A DNA stretch of 64,000 nucleotides from Gonatopus flavifemur (GCA_018340375.1 JAFFJZ010000006.1:29208001-29272000); one strand, 5' to 3'. Shown: positions 38,059 through 50,800, counted from the first letter of the stretch. Numbers and translations are program-made. The notes: generated by a model from the sequence alone, not told the origin.

Positions 38059-40822
38059 GTTTTCGTCCTCGTAAGATCGTCACTCCACTCCATTTGTTTT
38101 ATCAAAGCTGCCATCGATCTCATACGAAATGATTGACTCTTTATTCGAATAACTGTAGAATCCGAATGAATACCATTCCTTACCTAAATTCGAAAAGAAA
38201 CTGCTGGTTTGGAAAATGCTTCGAGATATGATAACGGCAGTGGAAGGAGAAGGATAAGCAGCGATATCAGCACACTGTTAAACAAACTCAACACCGAATT
38301 TGATGGACGCATATACATATGGTTACCAGAGGTCAAATGTTGTTCAACAGTGCTGCAGAAGCACGTACCGAATGAGGAAAACATTTTCACATTGGAATTT
38401 ATAGATCGTTCATCTTCGACAAACGATTCTAACCGCTACCGTCGCCATCTCTTCTTGTATAAATTCATACGATTGTCCCTGCTACCCACGTATCGAAGAG
38501 TTTATGTCTTGTGACCACGGCCTTGGGTAATATCATAAAAGAGAGAAGGAAAAAAAAACAAAGAGAAATAAGAAAACAGAAAAGAAAATAGAAACAAGTG
38601 TGTTACGTAATCTCCTTCTCTTTTCCTCTTTCTTCCTTTCTTTCTTCGTCTACCAACGATGAAAAGGAGGAACCTGAAATAAAGAACTGATAGAACTCCG
38701 TACGAATGATTCTTTCTCTGTTCTTCTTTTTCTCTCTCTCCATTCTGTGTACCATTCGTTGTCCGTTCTAGATTTTATTTTGAAGAACTTGGAGGGAGAG
38801 GAATCTCGAATGAAAAAGAGTTACTTTTGATTCGTTTATACACACGAACCAATGAAATATATTTCATTGGATCAGACTATTTTAAAAATTGCGAATCAAC
38901 AATTTCGAGGTTGAAAAAATACGATACTTTATTGATCATTTTTGTTGAGAAATTCTCTTGTTTTTAAGTGGATACCCCGATTCCATCGAATAGACTACCT
39001 ACTACTACTCTTTATCATTCATTATGCCGACAAGAAATTTTTCTTTCTCATGGAAAATTCGCAAATGAATATTCAACGCTTTTTTGAGTTTGCTCTCTCA
39101 TCAATTGAACATTTGTTGAATAAACTGGCCATACACTGTGAAATACAGCTCCGTGCATAAATTAGCAATTCAATTGGCGCACGTCCAGAACCCGGCGTTT
39201 TATTCTTTTTCATTTTCTTCAACTTGATAAACTGGAAATACTCGATTGAATCTCGTATTGATATTCTTTCGTGAAGCAAATGATACTTTCAATATGTATG
39301 TTCAACACTCGATAACAAATGGTTTCAATGATGTTATCAATTTCTGCTGAAGATCATTCAAAGTATAGAGATAATACATGTGATTTAACAGATCCAACGC
39401 GTGGAGAAATCCCTACATGGAGAAAAGAATGGCGAACTAATCCCTTATTGCGAGGTTCCAGTGAAATAAAAGCATGCGATATTGTAGGTTATTTTCTAAC
39501 GCAGCAATGGGTGACAACCTGGGTTAAGTAGGTATCATACTTGACGTACAAACCCTGCTTTCAGGTTGTTTGCAATACTAGTTAGTTACGGACTAGGGCT
39601 CTGGAAACTCTCAAAGCTTTCAATAACTAAAAACGAATTCTATTCACAGAGAAGAAAATTTGCTGAAGTTGTAACATATTTGTTACTGCAGGAGCAATCT
39701 ATTTGCTATCGCAACAATCTTTTTAGCTGCGATAGTCGATTCATCTCTAACAAAATTCCTTAGTCCAGCGAAGAATTTACTGTTTTAGTTAATCATGTTG
39801 GTCTCTCAAGAACCTGGTTAGCCGCAGCAGCGGATTTTGAGATAAGTTAGCAGAAGAGATTCGCTATTCTATATACAATGCCTCGATTCGCAGCGTCAGC
39901 AAATTTTTTTCCTCTGTTTCAAAGGGTAGGATGCCGCTGTGCGATTCAGTTCGATTCCAACCACTCCATTCGACTGTCTGGAATCGCTAGAATTTTCCAA
40001 AAATTCAAACTTTTTCTCGTTCAACGGTTATTTCTGCGTTTTCAGCAAAGTTGCTTGTTCCGTCGCGAACCCTCGCGATCCGATTCAAAGTGTAGCTGGA
40101 GACTCTTTCGCATTCGAACGAGTGTTTTGTGCACCCTTGTATATCACAATGAGAGCTTCGACTCAAATGTGTATAGGTTTAGGCTCGAATATCAAGATCG
40201 AATGATGAAATTGTATTGAATGTAATAAGTCCCCCTCAATTTTGTGCCTGCAAACAAAAGCGCAGCGCAAGAAATTTGCGGAAGACCAATCATCTTGATT
40301 TTCTTCTTTGACCTCCTCCTGGAAATGTTGAATGAATTCTCCTGGAAACGACGCTTCTCAAATTGGAAGAACTTATAATCTAAACGAATATTCATCATCC
40401 GGCACCCAGAGACAACATACAACGTAATTCTTCTAGGCTATCTCATCCTTATTTGTTGGTCCCAAACTTGTAACCTACTCCCATTTTCCATACTTCAAGA
40501 ATTTATCGAATCATCAATTTCGATCTACAGAATCGATTTTAATTAGATTTGAATATTACATTTCTTTTTCCTCTCTCCTCCACAAAATAAATAGATGAAT
40601 GATACCAAAGTCGAATTTAGATTTTGGCTTTGCCGAGTTTATTTAACTATCTGCTCTAAATCGACCATTGTAAGCATGAAAGACGTCGGAGAATGTTAAC
40701 AACCTCTTCGATTCCCGGTACTGACCTACTTACTTTTTCAACAGTTCCCTTCATTCGTGAATTTATGACAATGACGTAAAAAATAATCTCAGCATCTTGA
40801 TAGTTTCTTTTTCTCTATTCCT

Positions 40823-40874
40823 AGAGACAGAGAGAGAAAGAGAAGTAGAGGTAGAGGTAGAAAGAGACAGAGAG
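40823..40874. repeat. AGAGAC/GTAGAG purine-rich tract
   Basis: About 50 bases consist of degenerate GAGA and GTAGAG units. Confidence 0.85.
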
Positions 40875-42116
40875 TTCCCTCCCGTTCCGAAAACTCCTCT
40901 CTATCGTCTCAGAGAGACGCTTACTTAAATATCAACCATCATCAATTTTTTTGGCCAGGTGCCTGCACGCAGTTCTATGTAATATGGTATGCGAGAAAAC
41001 CCATCAAGACGAACATAAGATCTTTTTACTCTAAAGAAACCTTCGATTCCAAAATACCGGTACACGTTACTTGGTTTCATTTTTCCCGTGTATTATGCAA
41101 ACAACATGTGCACAACGAAACAACATGTATCGAACATTGAGAATAGAACTATGAGAATTCAGTAATAAATCCTCGAGTATACAATGTTTCTGGAACTCGA
41201 CGGTATTGTTCGTTTTATAGTTTACGATTCGCGTATAAATATAATCGATATCCAAGGTGAGGATCGAATGTGGATTCGTCTCAACGGGTCTCCACAAAAT
41301 TTATCGGAAAAATCCAATGACGTTGATCTTGCGTACGAATATTCATAAATTGATTTTTTATTGATCAAGAGATGAAAAAGAAAAACAGAATAGATACGAT
41401 CATTTATATCGAAATGAGAACACAAATTCGCACGAAAACGATTTCGCTTCAAAGTAGAGAGATTGTGTTCCAAGTGTAATGGCGTTGCTGATTAGCTAAA
41501 TCAAAGTAAAGAAGGAAAGGAGAAAGGAAGGCAGATGAGACGGGGTGAGAAACAGGAGAAGAAACAACCGTAACAGCGGGGAAGGATTCCACGAGTGCAT
41601 ATAGTCGAACATATATGTACATGTACATACAAGCCACAGGCGGACGGTGATGTATGATCTTCGAACAGAGTTGATGATTACGTGGAATTCGTTCCTTCCT
41701 TTTGGAACCTCGTCTTATTAATGAATGTCCGCCTTTTTTAATCACTTTCTTCATCAATCAGCGGGTCGTTCTACAGACGAGCTGACTGTTTCAGCCGCGT
41801 TGAAACAAACAGACTGTCACGAGCTAATTAAACGGTTCATGGAGTAATAGAAGAAGAGAAAAATTTCACTTGTCTCGACATAATCCTTCTGTTAATTATA
41901 TTATTTTGCCGATAATGTGACTGATGGAGAAAAAAAATTCATTTTGTAAGCCAAGTAAGTACCATACAACGCACTTTTCGTAACCCGTATCGTCAACTTC
42001 TGTTGTAACTTGAATACAGTTACGTGGATTCTGATTGCAAATGTTTTTAAATTCTACCTTTCTTCTTTGGTTCTTCCTTAAATATCAATTACGTTCTTGT
42101 TCAACACACGGAGAGA

Positions 42117-42307
42117 AATTTGTAGTTGAATTCACCATGTGATTATTGTGCCCGAGGAACAAACTGACTTTCCAATGGCATTTACCGTAAAACATAGTGA
42201 ATTTGATTATGTCTCTATTGTCTCATGGTAAATAGTAAATCGTAAGTCCAGTCTGTTCCTCGGTTACAAAGTCCCATAGTAAATTCAAGTATAAATTTTT
42301 CTCCGTG
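42117..42307. mobile_element. TIR element, CACGGAGA ends
   Basis: This 191-bp element has ends CACGGAGAGAAATTTGTAG and, from the right, CACGGAGAAAAATTTATAC. The match continues into TTGAATT(C/T)AC and CCGAGGAACA(A/G)ACTGA against its mirror. The body contains CATGGTAAAT/TTTACCGTAA words in both orientations. The flanks are CA and CG rather than TA. It shares its terminus with the 3074 and 10710 elements. Confidence 0.75.
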
Positions 42308-43479
42308 CGCACACAAAACAAATTCACGGAAATCATTCGATTTTCAATTCACTACAACAATCAAATAATATAAAGTACCTTTCTGTTGCGTGAAAACGGA
42401 TGACGGAGTGAAAAGAATGAAAGAATTAAGAGTAAGAATCTTTCGGTACCTAATAAATCTTATTTACGATCGATTTATTATTGGCTTTGCACAGAAACTG
42501 GCATTGCTAATTACGTATTCAAAGTTTTCTGTTAGATGAGAAACGAAATTCCAAAAGAATCTTGAAACGAAGATATCTAAAACCTAATCCAAATTATGGA
42601 ATAGATCTGTTTTTAATTATCATGACTGATAATTCACTGCCGAGTACGACGCAAATTTCTAACAATGTGATGTGCCATTCGACTCAAACGATCATCATTG
42701 TTCCAATAAATGACGTGAATATTAAAATATGAAAATTTGCTCGGATGCCAAGGAACTCGAATGAATTATTAGAAGACGATTATTAAACTATGGACGCAGT
42801 CCAAATGTTATTACATAAATATGAAAAAACGTTCAAATAGGAAATCCATACAATCATATTACAACATGAGCAAGATTACTCGAGTCAGGGAATTTTGGCG
42901 TTGAATATTACTGATCTGAGTAAGTAATTTATTGTTTTTCCCTTGATCTTCGCACAAGCCTTGGAATTTATGAACCTAGTATATCGGACATATCGCAAAC
43001 AGTAGGAGCGAATTTTCAATTTTCAGCAAAACTATACCTGGTCGAGAGTTTACATTCAGGAAGTAAAAATTAAAAGTAATCAATGCCTACGATTCATTAT
43101 CAGATCACTGATGAAAAAAGACTTCGAGGATATTATCAAATGTTGTTCTGGAACCGGAAAGAATACCAAATATTTACACTGTACTTATAAATATACCAAT
43201 CAATACTTCAAAAAAAGCGCTTCAAGTTCAGCTTTTGTTATCCACGGCTTCAATCAACTGCAAATTGACTACCGTGATCAGTACCAGTTAACAAGTTACA
43301 ATCTCAAAAAGTTATCTAAACGATTTCCGTTGAAGATGGAAAGTCCTCACATTTAAACGGTGTTCCTTTGCAGTCCTAAATTATGGATCACGTGATATTT
43401 GATTTGAAAAACGAATATATTACACGGTCTCTCATAAGTGACTATTGGTGATTTGAAGGTGAAATCGAGTTTTTATCTA
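42308..43479. other. No gene recognised
   Basis: No supported gene. A plus-strand frame at 43111-43356 (81 codons, lysine- and tyrosine-rich, with two adjacent cysteines) has a natural-looking composition. It has no recognisable domain, no signal peptide and no convincing splice sites, so it is left as a possible chance frame. Confidence 0.4.
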
Positions 43480-43705
43480 CACTGTTTAATGAAACTGAAC
43501 CTTTTCCGGTTCCCAGGAACTCAAAAATTTCTGTTAATGACGAATTTTTCAGTTTACGTGCAAGAAAATTCCTGCTGTACCGGAATTTTTCCCTATTTCA
43601 CATGAAATTTTATGATTTTACTTCAATTTTCCAGTATAAATACAAGAATTTACTGATACGTGTAGTGGAATTTTCCTAATTTCATGGAAGTTTTTTTCTA
43701 CAGTG
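43480..43705. mobile_element. TA-flanked TIR element, CACTGT ends
   Basis: Ends are CACTGTTTAATGAAAC on the left and, from the right, CACTGTAGAAAAAAAC. TA lies outside both (43478-43479 and 43706-43707). The body contains repeated CCGGAATTTTTCC / GGAATTTTCC words. It resembles the 23238-24340 element in both terminus and word, and may be a short internally deleted relative. Confidence 0.7.
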
Positions 43706-44129
43706 TACATTTGATACAAACCTATAAATACTAAATTCTTTACAAAAAATGAATCAATTCCATCGTAAATCCATTCCGAATCACCATCCCTGGTATGTCA
43801 ATTATTCACGAATAAGCCTTCATGTTCCTTGTTAATTTAAATTCTCTAGTATCGGTGCAATGACTTTATCATGAAATTTCAACAAATATTGTATCCATAT
43901 GGTTTCAACTGGATTGTCCTTTTCACAATCCCGAGTGGAGAAATTTTCAAGATTATATATAATTGATATAAAATTATATATAATTCTGCACATTTTCCCA
44001 CCCGGGATCTTCCTCGAAGGCTTCGATTTGATGTTTCTTGTATTCAAAGCCACAATTATCTGTTTTTTTTTAGATGAAATTTCCCCTGCATTTAGAGCAG
44101 GCTTTATAGCAAGTGCTATAAACCCCAAT

Positions 44130-44420
44130 AGAAAAAATGAAAATTCACCAGATGGGGAAAGGGAAACACGAGCCGAAACTGGCTCAGTACTGCTGCCAGA
44201 GTTGCCAGTACTGGCAAATCCAAATCTACCAAAGCTATCAAAACCGTGTCTATACTGTTCGTTCGTATGCGCCGACTATCGATTCAATCCTGGGCCAAGA
44301 CTGTCTGTACACTTCGAATAGTTCGTGTCAATTGAAGAATAATAATGAACCTGGATAGAAACAATTGTTCCCGCCAAAGTTTGGCAAATTTCAACCTTGC
44401 CAGTATCAGGCCATTTGTGT
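44130..44420. repeat. Fragment of the CCAGTACTGG repeat family
   Basis: The segment contains GCTCAGTACTGC then CCAGAGTTGCCAGTACTGG, followed by sequence whose reverse complement matches the repeat at 52.9-53.1 kb (TTTGCCAAA-TTTGGC, a mirror of TTTGCCAGACTTCGGC, and GTACAGACAGTCTTGGCCCAG). The stretch GCCAGAGTTGCCAGTACTGG also occurs inverted at 54.55-54.58 kb. This establishes a dispersed repeat with copies in both orientations. Confidence 0.65.
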
Positions 44421-45770
44421 ATTCAGTCCGCTTTGGGTATAGGAAAAGGGAGAAAAGGTGATTGTTAGTAACAAAAAAGAAACATGACTCATGACACTTC
44501 GATCCAAATTTTATTTGTTAATATTCGTTAGTGAGGACAAAACGCAAACTCCATTAGTCGACCAAACGTAACATATTTGAGCGCGCGCACAAAATCAAAA
44601 CACACGTCAACGCCGTCGAAGATGGCATACCGTCACAGTGTTTACAGCGCTTCGCTCTCGGCTCAGGCATTCTGCGGTGACCTCGTGACCTCACCGATAT
44701 TCCATCATCGGTTTCTCGTCACTTGAAAAGACACGAACGCACACCGCGTACACTACTATCGCGTACACAGATGCATATGCACGCAATCACACCCACTCAT
44801 ACACATATATAAATATACACAAGATACACCCAACGAGTCACACAAAACACCCGAGAGAAGAACACGTGCACCGGAAAGTTCGATGTATAGAATGATGTAA
44901 TTTTTCAACACCACCACTACCACGTGATTTCATCCCTTGTCTATTTCTCACGTTCGAACATGTAATCGTCTTACATTTTCAAACCACTTTTCAAATTCAC
45001 ACTCGAAGAATTGTTGTCTCGATAACCTTTTCACCACAAATACCACAATATGAGCACAAAATTCATGTAGGAACCTTTAAACCGCTAATATAATCGAGTC
45101 ACACGAAAATTCATGTAATCCTCTTCGACGATTTATATAAGTTTTATATAAGTTTTAAGGAATCATATATGCAGATGTATATGTACATATATACACACAT
45201 ATATGTATATATATATATACATATATATATACTTCGAGTGGTCCACGATCTTTGATAAGGAGGAGAACGCTAACCAGCGAGGGAATGCAGTGTTATCGGA
45301 ACACTGTGGGAATGATAAAGTTGATATTCTTTCAATAAGATCGCGATTCAAATTCTTGAAATTTTGTAAGCTTTTATCTCATCGTCGGTGAACTGTCGTT
45401 TGATCCACATTGTCCACGCGATCATCGATTCGTTAAAACTTCGTTTTTTTTCTTGTTTATATTATCCAAGATTCGATGACGAACAACGAACAACAACAAA
45501 ATTCAAGAAAATTAACAACGATATATAACCAATGTACACCTCTTGTTTCGAATGCACCAACTGTTCTGTTCGCAATTGTTTGTTCTTTTGTTGTTCGATG
45601 ATGAAGAAGATTACGACGAGTTGGTTATGGACAACGATAAATTAACTATTGTATCGAGTTAAAGTGTACGAAATCGATTGTACGACAATGTTAAGAGAAG
45701 TGGTAATGGTGATATGATGACGAAAGCGACGACAATAACGCCGATGATATTAATGTTGATAAAAAGAAGA
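44421..45770. other. No gene recognised; AT/AC tract
   Basis: No supported gene. The part at 44580-44870 is CG- and CA-rich, containing GCGCGCGC and ACAC runs. An AT/AC microsatellite lies at 45177-45232. Confidence 0.45.
45177..45232. repeat. Compound AT/AC microsatellite
   Basis: About 56 bases of TATA, TACA and CACA units. They give Tyr-Ile runs in both strands. Confidence 0.95.
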
Positions 45771-46075
45771 AGGAGAAACGCCGAACGACGTTCGCGACGA
45801 CGTCTTTAGGGGGGTTGATCGTCGATCGGGTGGCGACGGCGACACGTCGTAATAGCGGTGTGTTCACATCGCGAGGTGGAGGGCGTCTAGGTCGCCGTAG
45901 CGCCTCGCAGCCATGTCACACACGCACTGACGGACGCTCGACGCCGGGACGCTGTCTTCGGCTGGAATCGTTCTTCCCTGTCGGCTAGCGTCGGGACGCC
46001 TGGCAAAGGGCCAACAATGCGACACGACGGTCACTCTAACTCGGCTAATCGACACCGTGTGACGCCACCTTTGTA
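45770..46075. promoter_or_regulatory. CpG-rich island, possible promoter or 5' exon
   Basis: About 300 bases with many CG dinucleotides stand out from the surrounding A+T-rich DNA and contain words such as CGTCGATCGGGTGGCGACGG and CGACGCCGGGACGC. An 84-codon minus-strand frame (45864-46118) lies within it but has no domain. Such islands often mark the first exon of a large gene, and an initiator-like TCAGTGC lies on the minus strand near 45925-45931. Strand and transcription start cannot be settled. Confidence 0.35.
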
Positions 46076-47199
46076 TCGTTTTCACTCTTTTTCTTCTCTC
46101 TAAATCTTCTTTTTGCATCTATATCATTTATTAATAAAATCTTCTGTAATTTCTTAATTCGATATCAATATTGTCATTCGTTTGCTCGGAAATGTCAATG
46201 CGAGTGTCACTCTGAAGTGTAAGTTTTATCATTATCTCAGAAGACGTTCATTGATTCTTTTCATATAAAATATATCATTCGAAATTGAATTTGAGATACG
46301 TAATTTTATGAATATATCTGAAGGTTAAGGTGATATCAGCGACCCCTGAAGATGCAACCAGAAACAACACAGAACCAAAACTATTCTGACAAATTGTTAA
46401 GAAATGAAGCAATAATTCGTCAGAAAAGATTTGGCTCGGATTGTATCATCAGGGATCGCTGGTATCTCCTCAAATGAGTGGTAATATTTCCAGGTTCTCG
46501 AAGGAAAATGTGAAAACTGCCCTTGTTTTCAATACTTCTTTACGTAAAAATGCGACCGAGGGTAACAAACGGATTGGAACTGCAACGATATTGACTACGA
46601 ATAATAATTGTCTCTCGATCACAAGACTATACTAGACTCGCTTCATTTTATTTCCTAGTCGATTCTGATTTTTCAGATCTTCACATCTTCATTCTCCCTC
46701 ATCTTTTCCTCAACAGTTCAAAGATCTTCCAAAACTACAAACATTCATGAATTTCTCCGCCACGAAGCCCCAGACCTGGATAAAATACTATTTTCTAATG
46801 TGAATAATAAATAAATATTTTATTCATTATGGAAATTATTTAAAATAATATTCCGAATATCGCGTTTCATTCAAAATAAAAACATCAGGACTGAAAATTG
46901 GAATTTTGAATAAAGTATTTTTTCTTTCCATTGTAAACAGTCATACAAGGCCATATTCATAAAATCGTTCATCAACAGAGATAATTTTCGAAATCCTACG
47001 ATATAATATGATGAAGATGTTAGTTGTTGAAGCTTTTTTTTATATCAGAAATCGATTGAGTAGAGTGTAATTATCCTTTTCAAATGCTCGAATCCTTCAT
47101 AGAGAATTTTGTGTAGAGAGTTACAACGATCGGGTGCTAGCTTTACGGTTGCCAGTTTCAGCTTCATTATAATATGCCGGAAGAAATAGCAATACCGGA
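46076..47199. other. No gene recognised
   Basis: A+T-rich DNA with no supported exon. If the hAT fossil downstream once had a full coding region, its upstream part would fall here, but I could not recognise it. Confidence 0.45.
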
Positions 47200-47490
47200 T
47201 TCACTTGTGACGAATCAGGATATTTCTTTTCTTTCCTGGAAGATCCCACTGATGATACTCGGAACAATGATGGCAACATTGTACAATTAGAACAATGTCA
47301 ATATGTAGACGATTTGCGAATTCAAAGTGTTACGAAATACAAGTACACGAAGCAGGTATTTTTAAAACATAATACGCCAGTTCCGTCTTCTGCTCCAGTT
47401 GAAAGACTGTTTAGTTTCGCAGAGAAGTATTTTGTGAATGGCTGTAATTGGAGGATAAAATATTTTATTTGTTGGAATATCACCCAGGTC
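47200..47490 (+). pseudogene. hAT-family transposase remnant (C-terminal dimerisation region)
   Basis: The frame through 47218-47415 encodes the signature of the hAT C-terminal dimerisation domain: a Phe-Leu-Lys-x-Asn-Thr-Pro block, then Pro-Ser-Ser-Ala-Pro-Val-Glu-Arg-Leu-Phe-Ser at about 47383-47415. Before it are an acidic stretch and a Tyr-Val-Asp-Asp-Leu segment at the position where hAT proteins have their conserved Tyr-Leu. In the family this domain closes a protein of roughly 600 residues or more that moves DNA by cut-and-paste. Only about 70-80 residues are recognisable. The conserved arginine- and leucine-rich tail after the Leu-Phe-Ser is not conserved, and the N-terminal BED finger and catalytic core are absent. 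It is therefore a dead fragment. No hAT-type TIRs or 8-bp target duplication were found around it. Confidence 0.75.
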
Positions 47491-50335
47491 TGCAAAGCGA
47501 TTGTCAATAAGTTCTTTTCGTTACTCAATGGCAAATTTTATTGCGTCAAGAGAGTATTGACACCACCCAGCCAAACTATTTTTATAAAATTCCTCAACAA
47601 TGACAAGAAAAATTGATTGAAGTATTTCAATACATACGCCTGGTATTTAAATGAAAATCATTCGATTTTATTTTACCAAATTGCTTGGGATTAAATAGTT
47701 TCCTAGAAAAACAAAGAACCGATTCTTGAAACATCGATGAACATTCCTCTTCCTTATAAATGATCTGAGAGTTTCCCGAGTTAATCAATCCCAAATTACG
47801 CCGTAAAGTTGCAGAAAGGTTCAAGGTTGTATGTTCTCTTCAGAAGACTGTTAATTTCTTCCTCCCTCGTATTACGATGTATATAACAAATAAAATCTAT
47901 CAGACCGTAACGTACCAAGTCAAGGTATACGCGTAATAACATTGATTTACGCATGACAATCTTGTTTTGCTGCCCTAAACCTTGCCAAAATCATCATGGT
48001 TCGTGATATTTCTTCGAATCCATGTTTGTGACGATTAAGCGATTCGTGTTAGACAGTCGTTAAAGTGATAAATCGTCAAAATATCTACGTAACGTGGCTC
48101 GTAACTTTCAGTTTCTTGAATTTCAACTAGAAGAAGGACTCTCTTGCGTGGAAAATAATGACATGAAAATTCATGAATTTCCTTACGGAAGTGGTTGTAA
48201 TTCAAGTGAATCCGCATTGATAAAAATTTAAATTATCTTCTCTCTACCCTCGTTTTATTAGTTCATCACAAGAAGGGAGAGGGGCATCGAACCCCTCATT
48301 AGTTTGTTCTTCCAAATTGCAGAACGAATTTTGAAAACCTTTTTTTAAATGGAAAGATGTTTGAATTCCTCTAAACTGGATTTGAATAATTTGATACCAT
48401 TAGGGATAGTTCAATGAAAGCGCTGAAATACCAAGTCAATTGCGCTGTGGTACACATTGTACGCCATTCGACAGACATTGTGTATAAACTTCGATGTGAT
48501 AAAATAATATCGATGTAACATGAAATCCCTCTTACAAAAGCAATCGGAACGTCCGAATCTTTTTGTGGATGCGAATTAGAGAAATGGAAAACAAACGGAT
48601 AGAGAAGAAAAAGAAGAAACAAGGGGGTGGAACGTAGTGCGACGAGTAGGCGGTCTATCGTGGTTTATCTTTGCGCACTATAGTGACGTCATACCGTATA
48701 AAGACGGTTCTAAAAACGAACAGATGGCCTTTATAGTTGAGAATAAGATCTCGGACCAAGACTTTTAGAGAATTCATGTAAAACGTCTACTATTGTTGTT
48801 ACCATTACGCTCGGTGGGCGTTGAACGGATACATCGATTTCAGGAAAGTTTATTTAAATTTGAGATAGATAATTCTTGCATGCAAGAGAAAAAAAAGTCA
48901 GATCTCTCTGGAGATTTCGAGAACGATGTTACAAATAATTCCTCCACGTACATACGGGTATTTGAATAATATCATCTTCTTGACAATTCTCCTTTCAACA
49001 ACCACCAAAAGCTAATCACGGCAGTCTACTTCGTCCAACAATAATGACAAACCGCAAATTATCAAAGAAATTATACTCCATTCTCACCCGACGTATATTC
49101 GCATATGGCAAAATTATCACATTGAAATGAAATTCGATTTCTCCGTTACGCGTAATGACTCAACGAAGACGAAAAGTCGATTCATCGTACACGATGGAAT
49201 GACAAATCAGCTCACCGTTTGATACATCGTATAATAATTTTCTCAAGAGATCAATAATGAGGTTTCCTTCTTGGCAAATGGAAGCAAGGGGAAAAAAGTA
49301 TACGAGATGAGATTCGATTAATCTCGAATTTGTGCAAGGACAAGCAAAGGAGGATTCAAAGTAAGCTTAACTGGGTAAGGTAACCAGTGCATGAAGTATT
49401 GCCCAATGGCCAACTACCAAACGGCCTAGAACGACCTTCGGTAAATGCAACTACGCAATGGTTGACCAAGCACGACGATATAATAAGAAGGCCATTTTAT
49501 ATATATATATATTTCTTTTCGTCGTGAAATTTTTCCAGATCAAATTCAAGCTAAATCTCAATCATATTTAGTCTCATTTCAAAACGATGATAGAGTTGCG
49601 GTTAGTAGTAGAACACAGGATGATCAAGGACGACTCTTTTAACCTAATTAAGGCAAGCAAAGTCGAGCATAAATCACGCTCGAGAGAAAGTGATGACGAG
49701 AGATAAGGAGACCAGGAGAGAGAGAGAGAGAGAGGGAGAGAGGGTGTTCTGGTCGAGAATTTATTCTTCTTTTCTTCTTATTTTCTTTTCTTTTTCTTCT
49801 GTCTTGTCCCTAAGAAAAGACTGAACGAACCTTCGTGTGTCGTTTGTCTTCATGGTATGCGAGAGTAAAGTGCCTAAAGGAGGTAAGTAAGGTCCGGTTT
49901 TCTGAGGGCACGACAAAGAATCCCAATTAAATCCGCAGAAACTCTCAACCGCGTTCCAACTTTTCTTTTCCTCTTTTATTTCCATTCGATTCGATTTTGC
50001 ATTTGTTTGTTTGGTTTCTGATTAAATACATATCGTTTTTTTTGTATTCTCATTCTTCTTCTCGTTCTTGTTATTCTCCTTCCATACATCAATTATACAA
50101 TAACAAAAATTACATTGCGCGATCACTGATCAAGCAAAAAGGTTAATTCTATGCACATTGAAATCACTTTGCTACGCAATTTCAAGGGTTGGGAAGTGGA
50201 TACGCGTATTTAACCCTCAACCTATGAACAGAGTTGGCATAACTCAGTGGGTATTGGGAGGGAACATGCTGAATTTAGAAAGAGTATAAGTTTCGATATC
50301 GCCATTTTTTAATAGTACAACCTGAGTATGAACTG
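47491..50335. other. No gene recognised
   Basis: No supported exon. It contains an AT tract (about 49499-49511) and a GA tract (49715-49743). A CRE-like octamer TGACGTCA (48684-48691) followed by TATAAAG (48698-48704) resembles a core promoter, but no gene can be attached to it. Confidence 0.45.
49715..49743. repeat. GA dinucleotide microsatellite
   Basis: About 29 bases of GA repeats with one GGG interruption. Confidence 0.9.
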
Positions 50336-50800
50336 CCCGAGTAGAAATTCATATTGGGTGTTCGACCAGATTTGAGGCCCTGATATGGAATGTAACGTAC
50401 CGTTGTATCAAAGCCCGATGTCACGAACTATGATAGGGTATGGTGAATTACAAACCTAGCTGGGCCAGATCTGGTTAACCCTAATCAACCAAACCATAGC
50501 CTCACCGAGGAAAACGAGGATCGCTGAGAAATATTCGTAGTCGATGTATTAACAATTGATAATTTCACTGTGAAAAATCCTCATTAAACTATCAACTGTT
50601 GATATTTTGACTACGAATTTTTGGTAGACTCACAACGAATATTTTTCAGCGATCCTCTTTTTCCCTAAATTGACAGTCATTTTTCTAAATCTTAATAGAC
50701 CCGGTCTTCCCGTGCAGGACCAAATCAGGTGAACTCTATCACCACCGATCGGGCCCATAATGAACATAAGGCTGCAGGCCATACAATTTTTCTGCTCGGA
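50336..50800. mobile_element. CCCGAGTAGAAAT-ended TIR element
   Basis: The left end reads CCCGAGTAGAAATTCATATTGG. The right end, in reverse complement, reads TCCGAGCAGAAAAATTGTATGG. The interior shows degenerate CCAGATCTGG-like words (for example CCAGATTTGAGGCCC, GGGCCAGATCTGGTTAACC, GGACCAAATCAGG). It is a larger member of the 13294 family and is split by the hairpin at 50506-50665. Confidence 0.6.
50506..50665. mobile_element. Hairpin element nested in the 50336 element
   Basis: The inverted arms are GAGGAAAACGAGGATCGCTG then AGAAATATTCG on the left and, from the right, AGGGAAAAAGAGGATCGCTG then AAAAATATTCG. They are followed by a second pair, ATTCGTAGTCGATGTATTAAC against ATTCGTAGTCAAAATATCAAC. 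The 160-bp segment contains no gene and interrupts the larger element. Confidence 0.65.

Larger units (their letters stand above)
32034..42116. other. Long gene-less stretch
   Basis: I see no supported gene in this 10 kb. It holds a pyrimidine tract (33071-33121), CAT triplets (38028-38058) and a purine tract (40823-40874). Small imperfect palindromes lie around GGGCGGA..TCCGCCC (about 35595-35652) and GGGCTAC..GTAGCCC (36379-36432). Two overlapping plus-strand frames at 39.88-40.22 kb (113 and 88 codons) are the least low-complexity ones here, but they carry no domain and no splice structure. Confidence 0.45.

Noticed and set aside
39566..39763. Possible receptor exon after an acceptor-like CTTTCAG near 39563
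   Set aside because: No conserved chemoreceptor motif or neighbouring exons; composition not distinguishable from chance.
48255..48300. Minus-strand GGTTCGATGCC resembling a tRNA B box
   Set aside because: A T-arm-like stem exists, but there is no A box upstream and no cloverleaf can be drawn.
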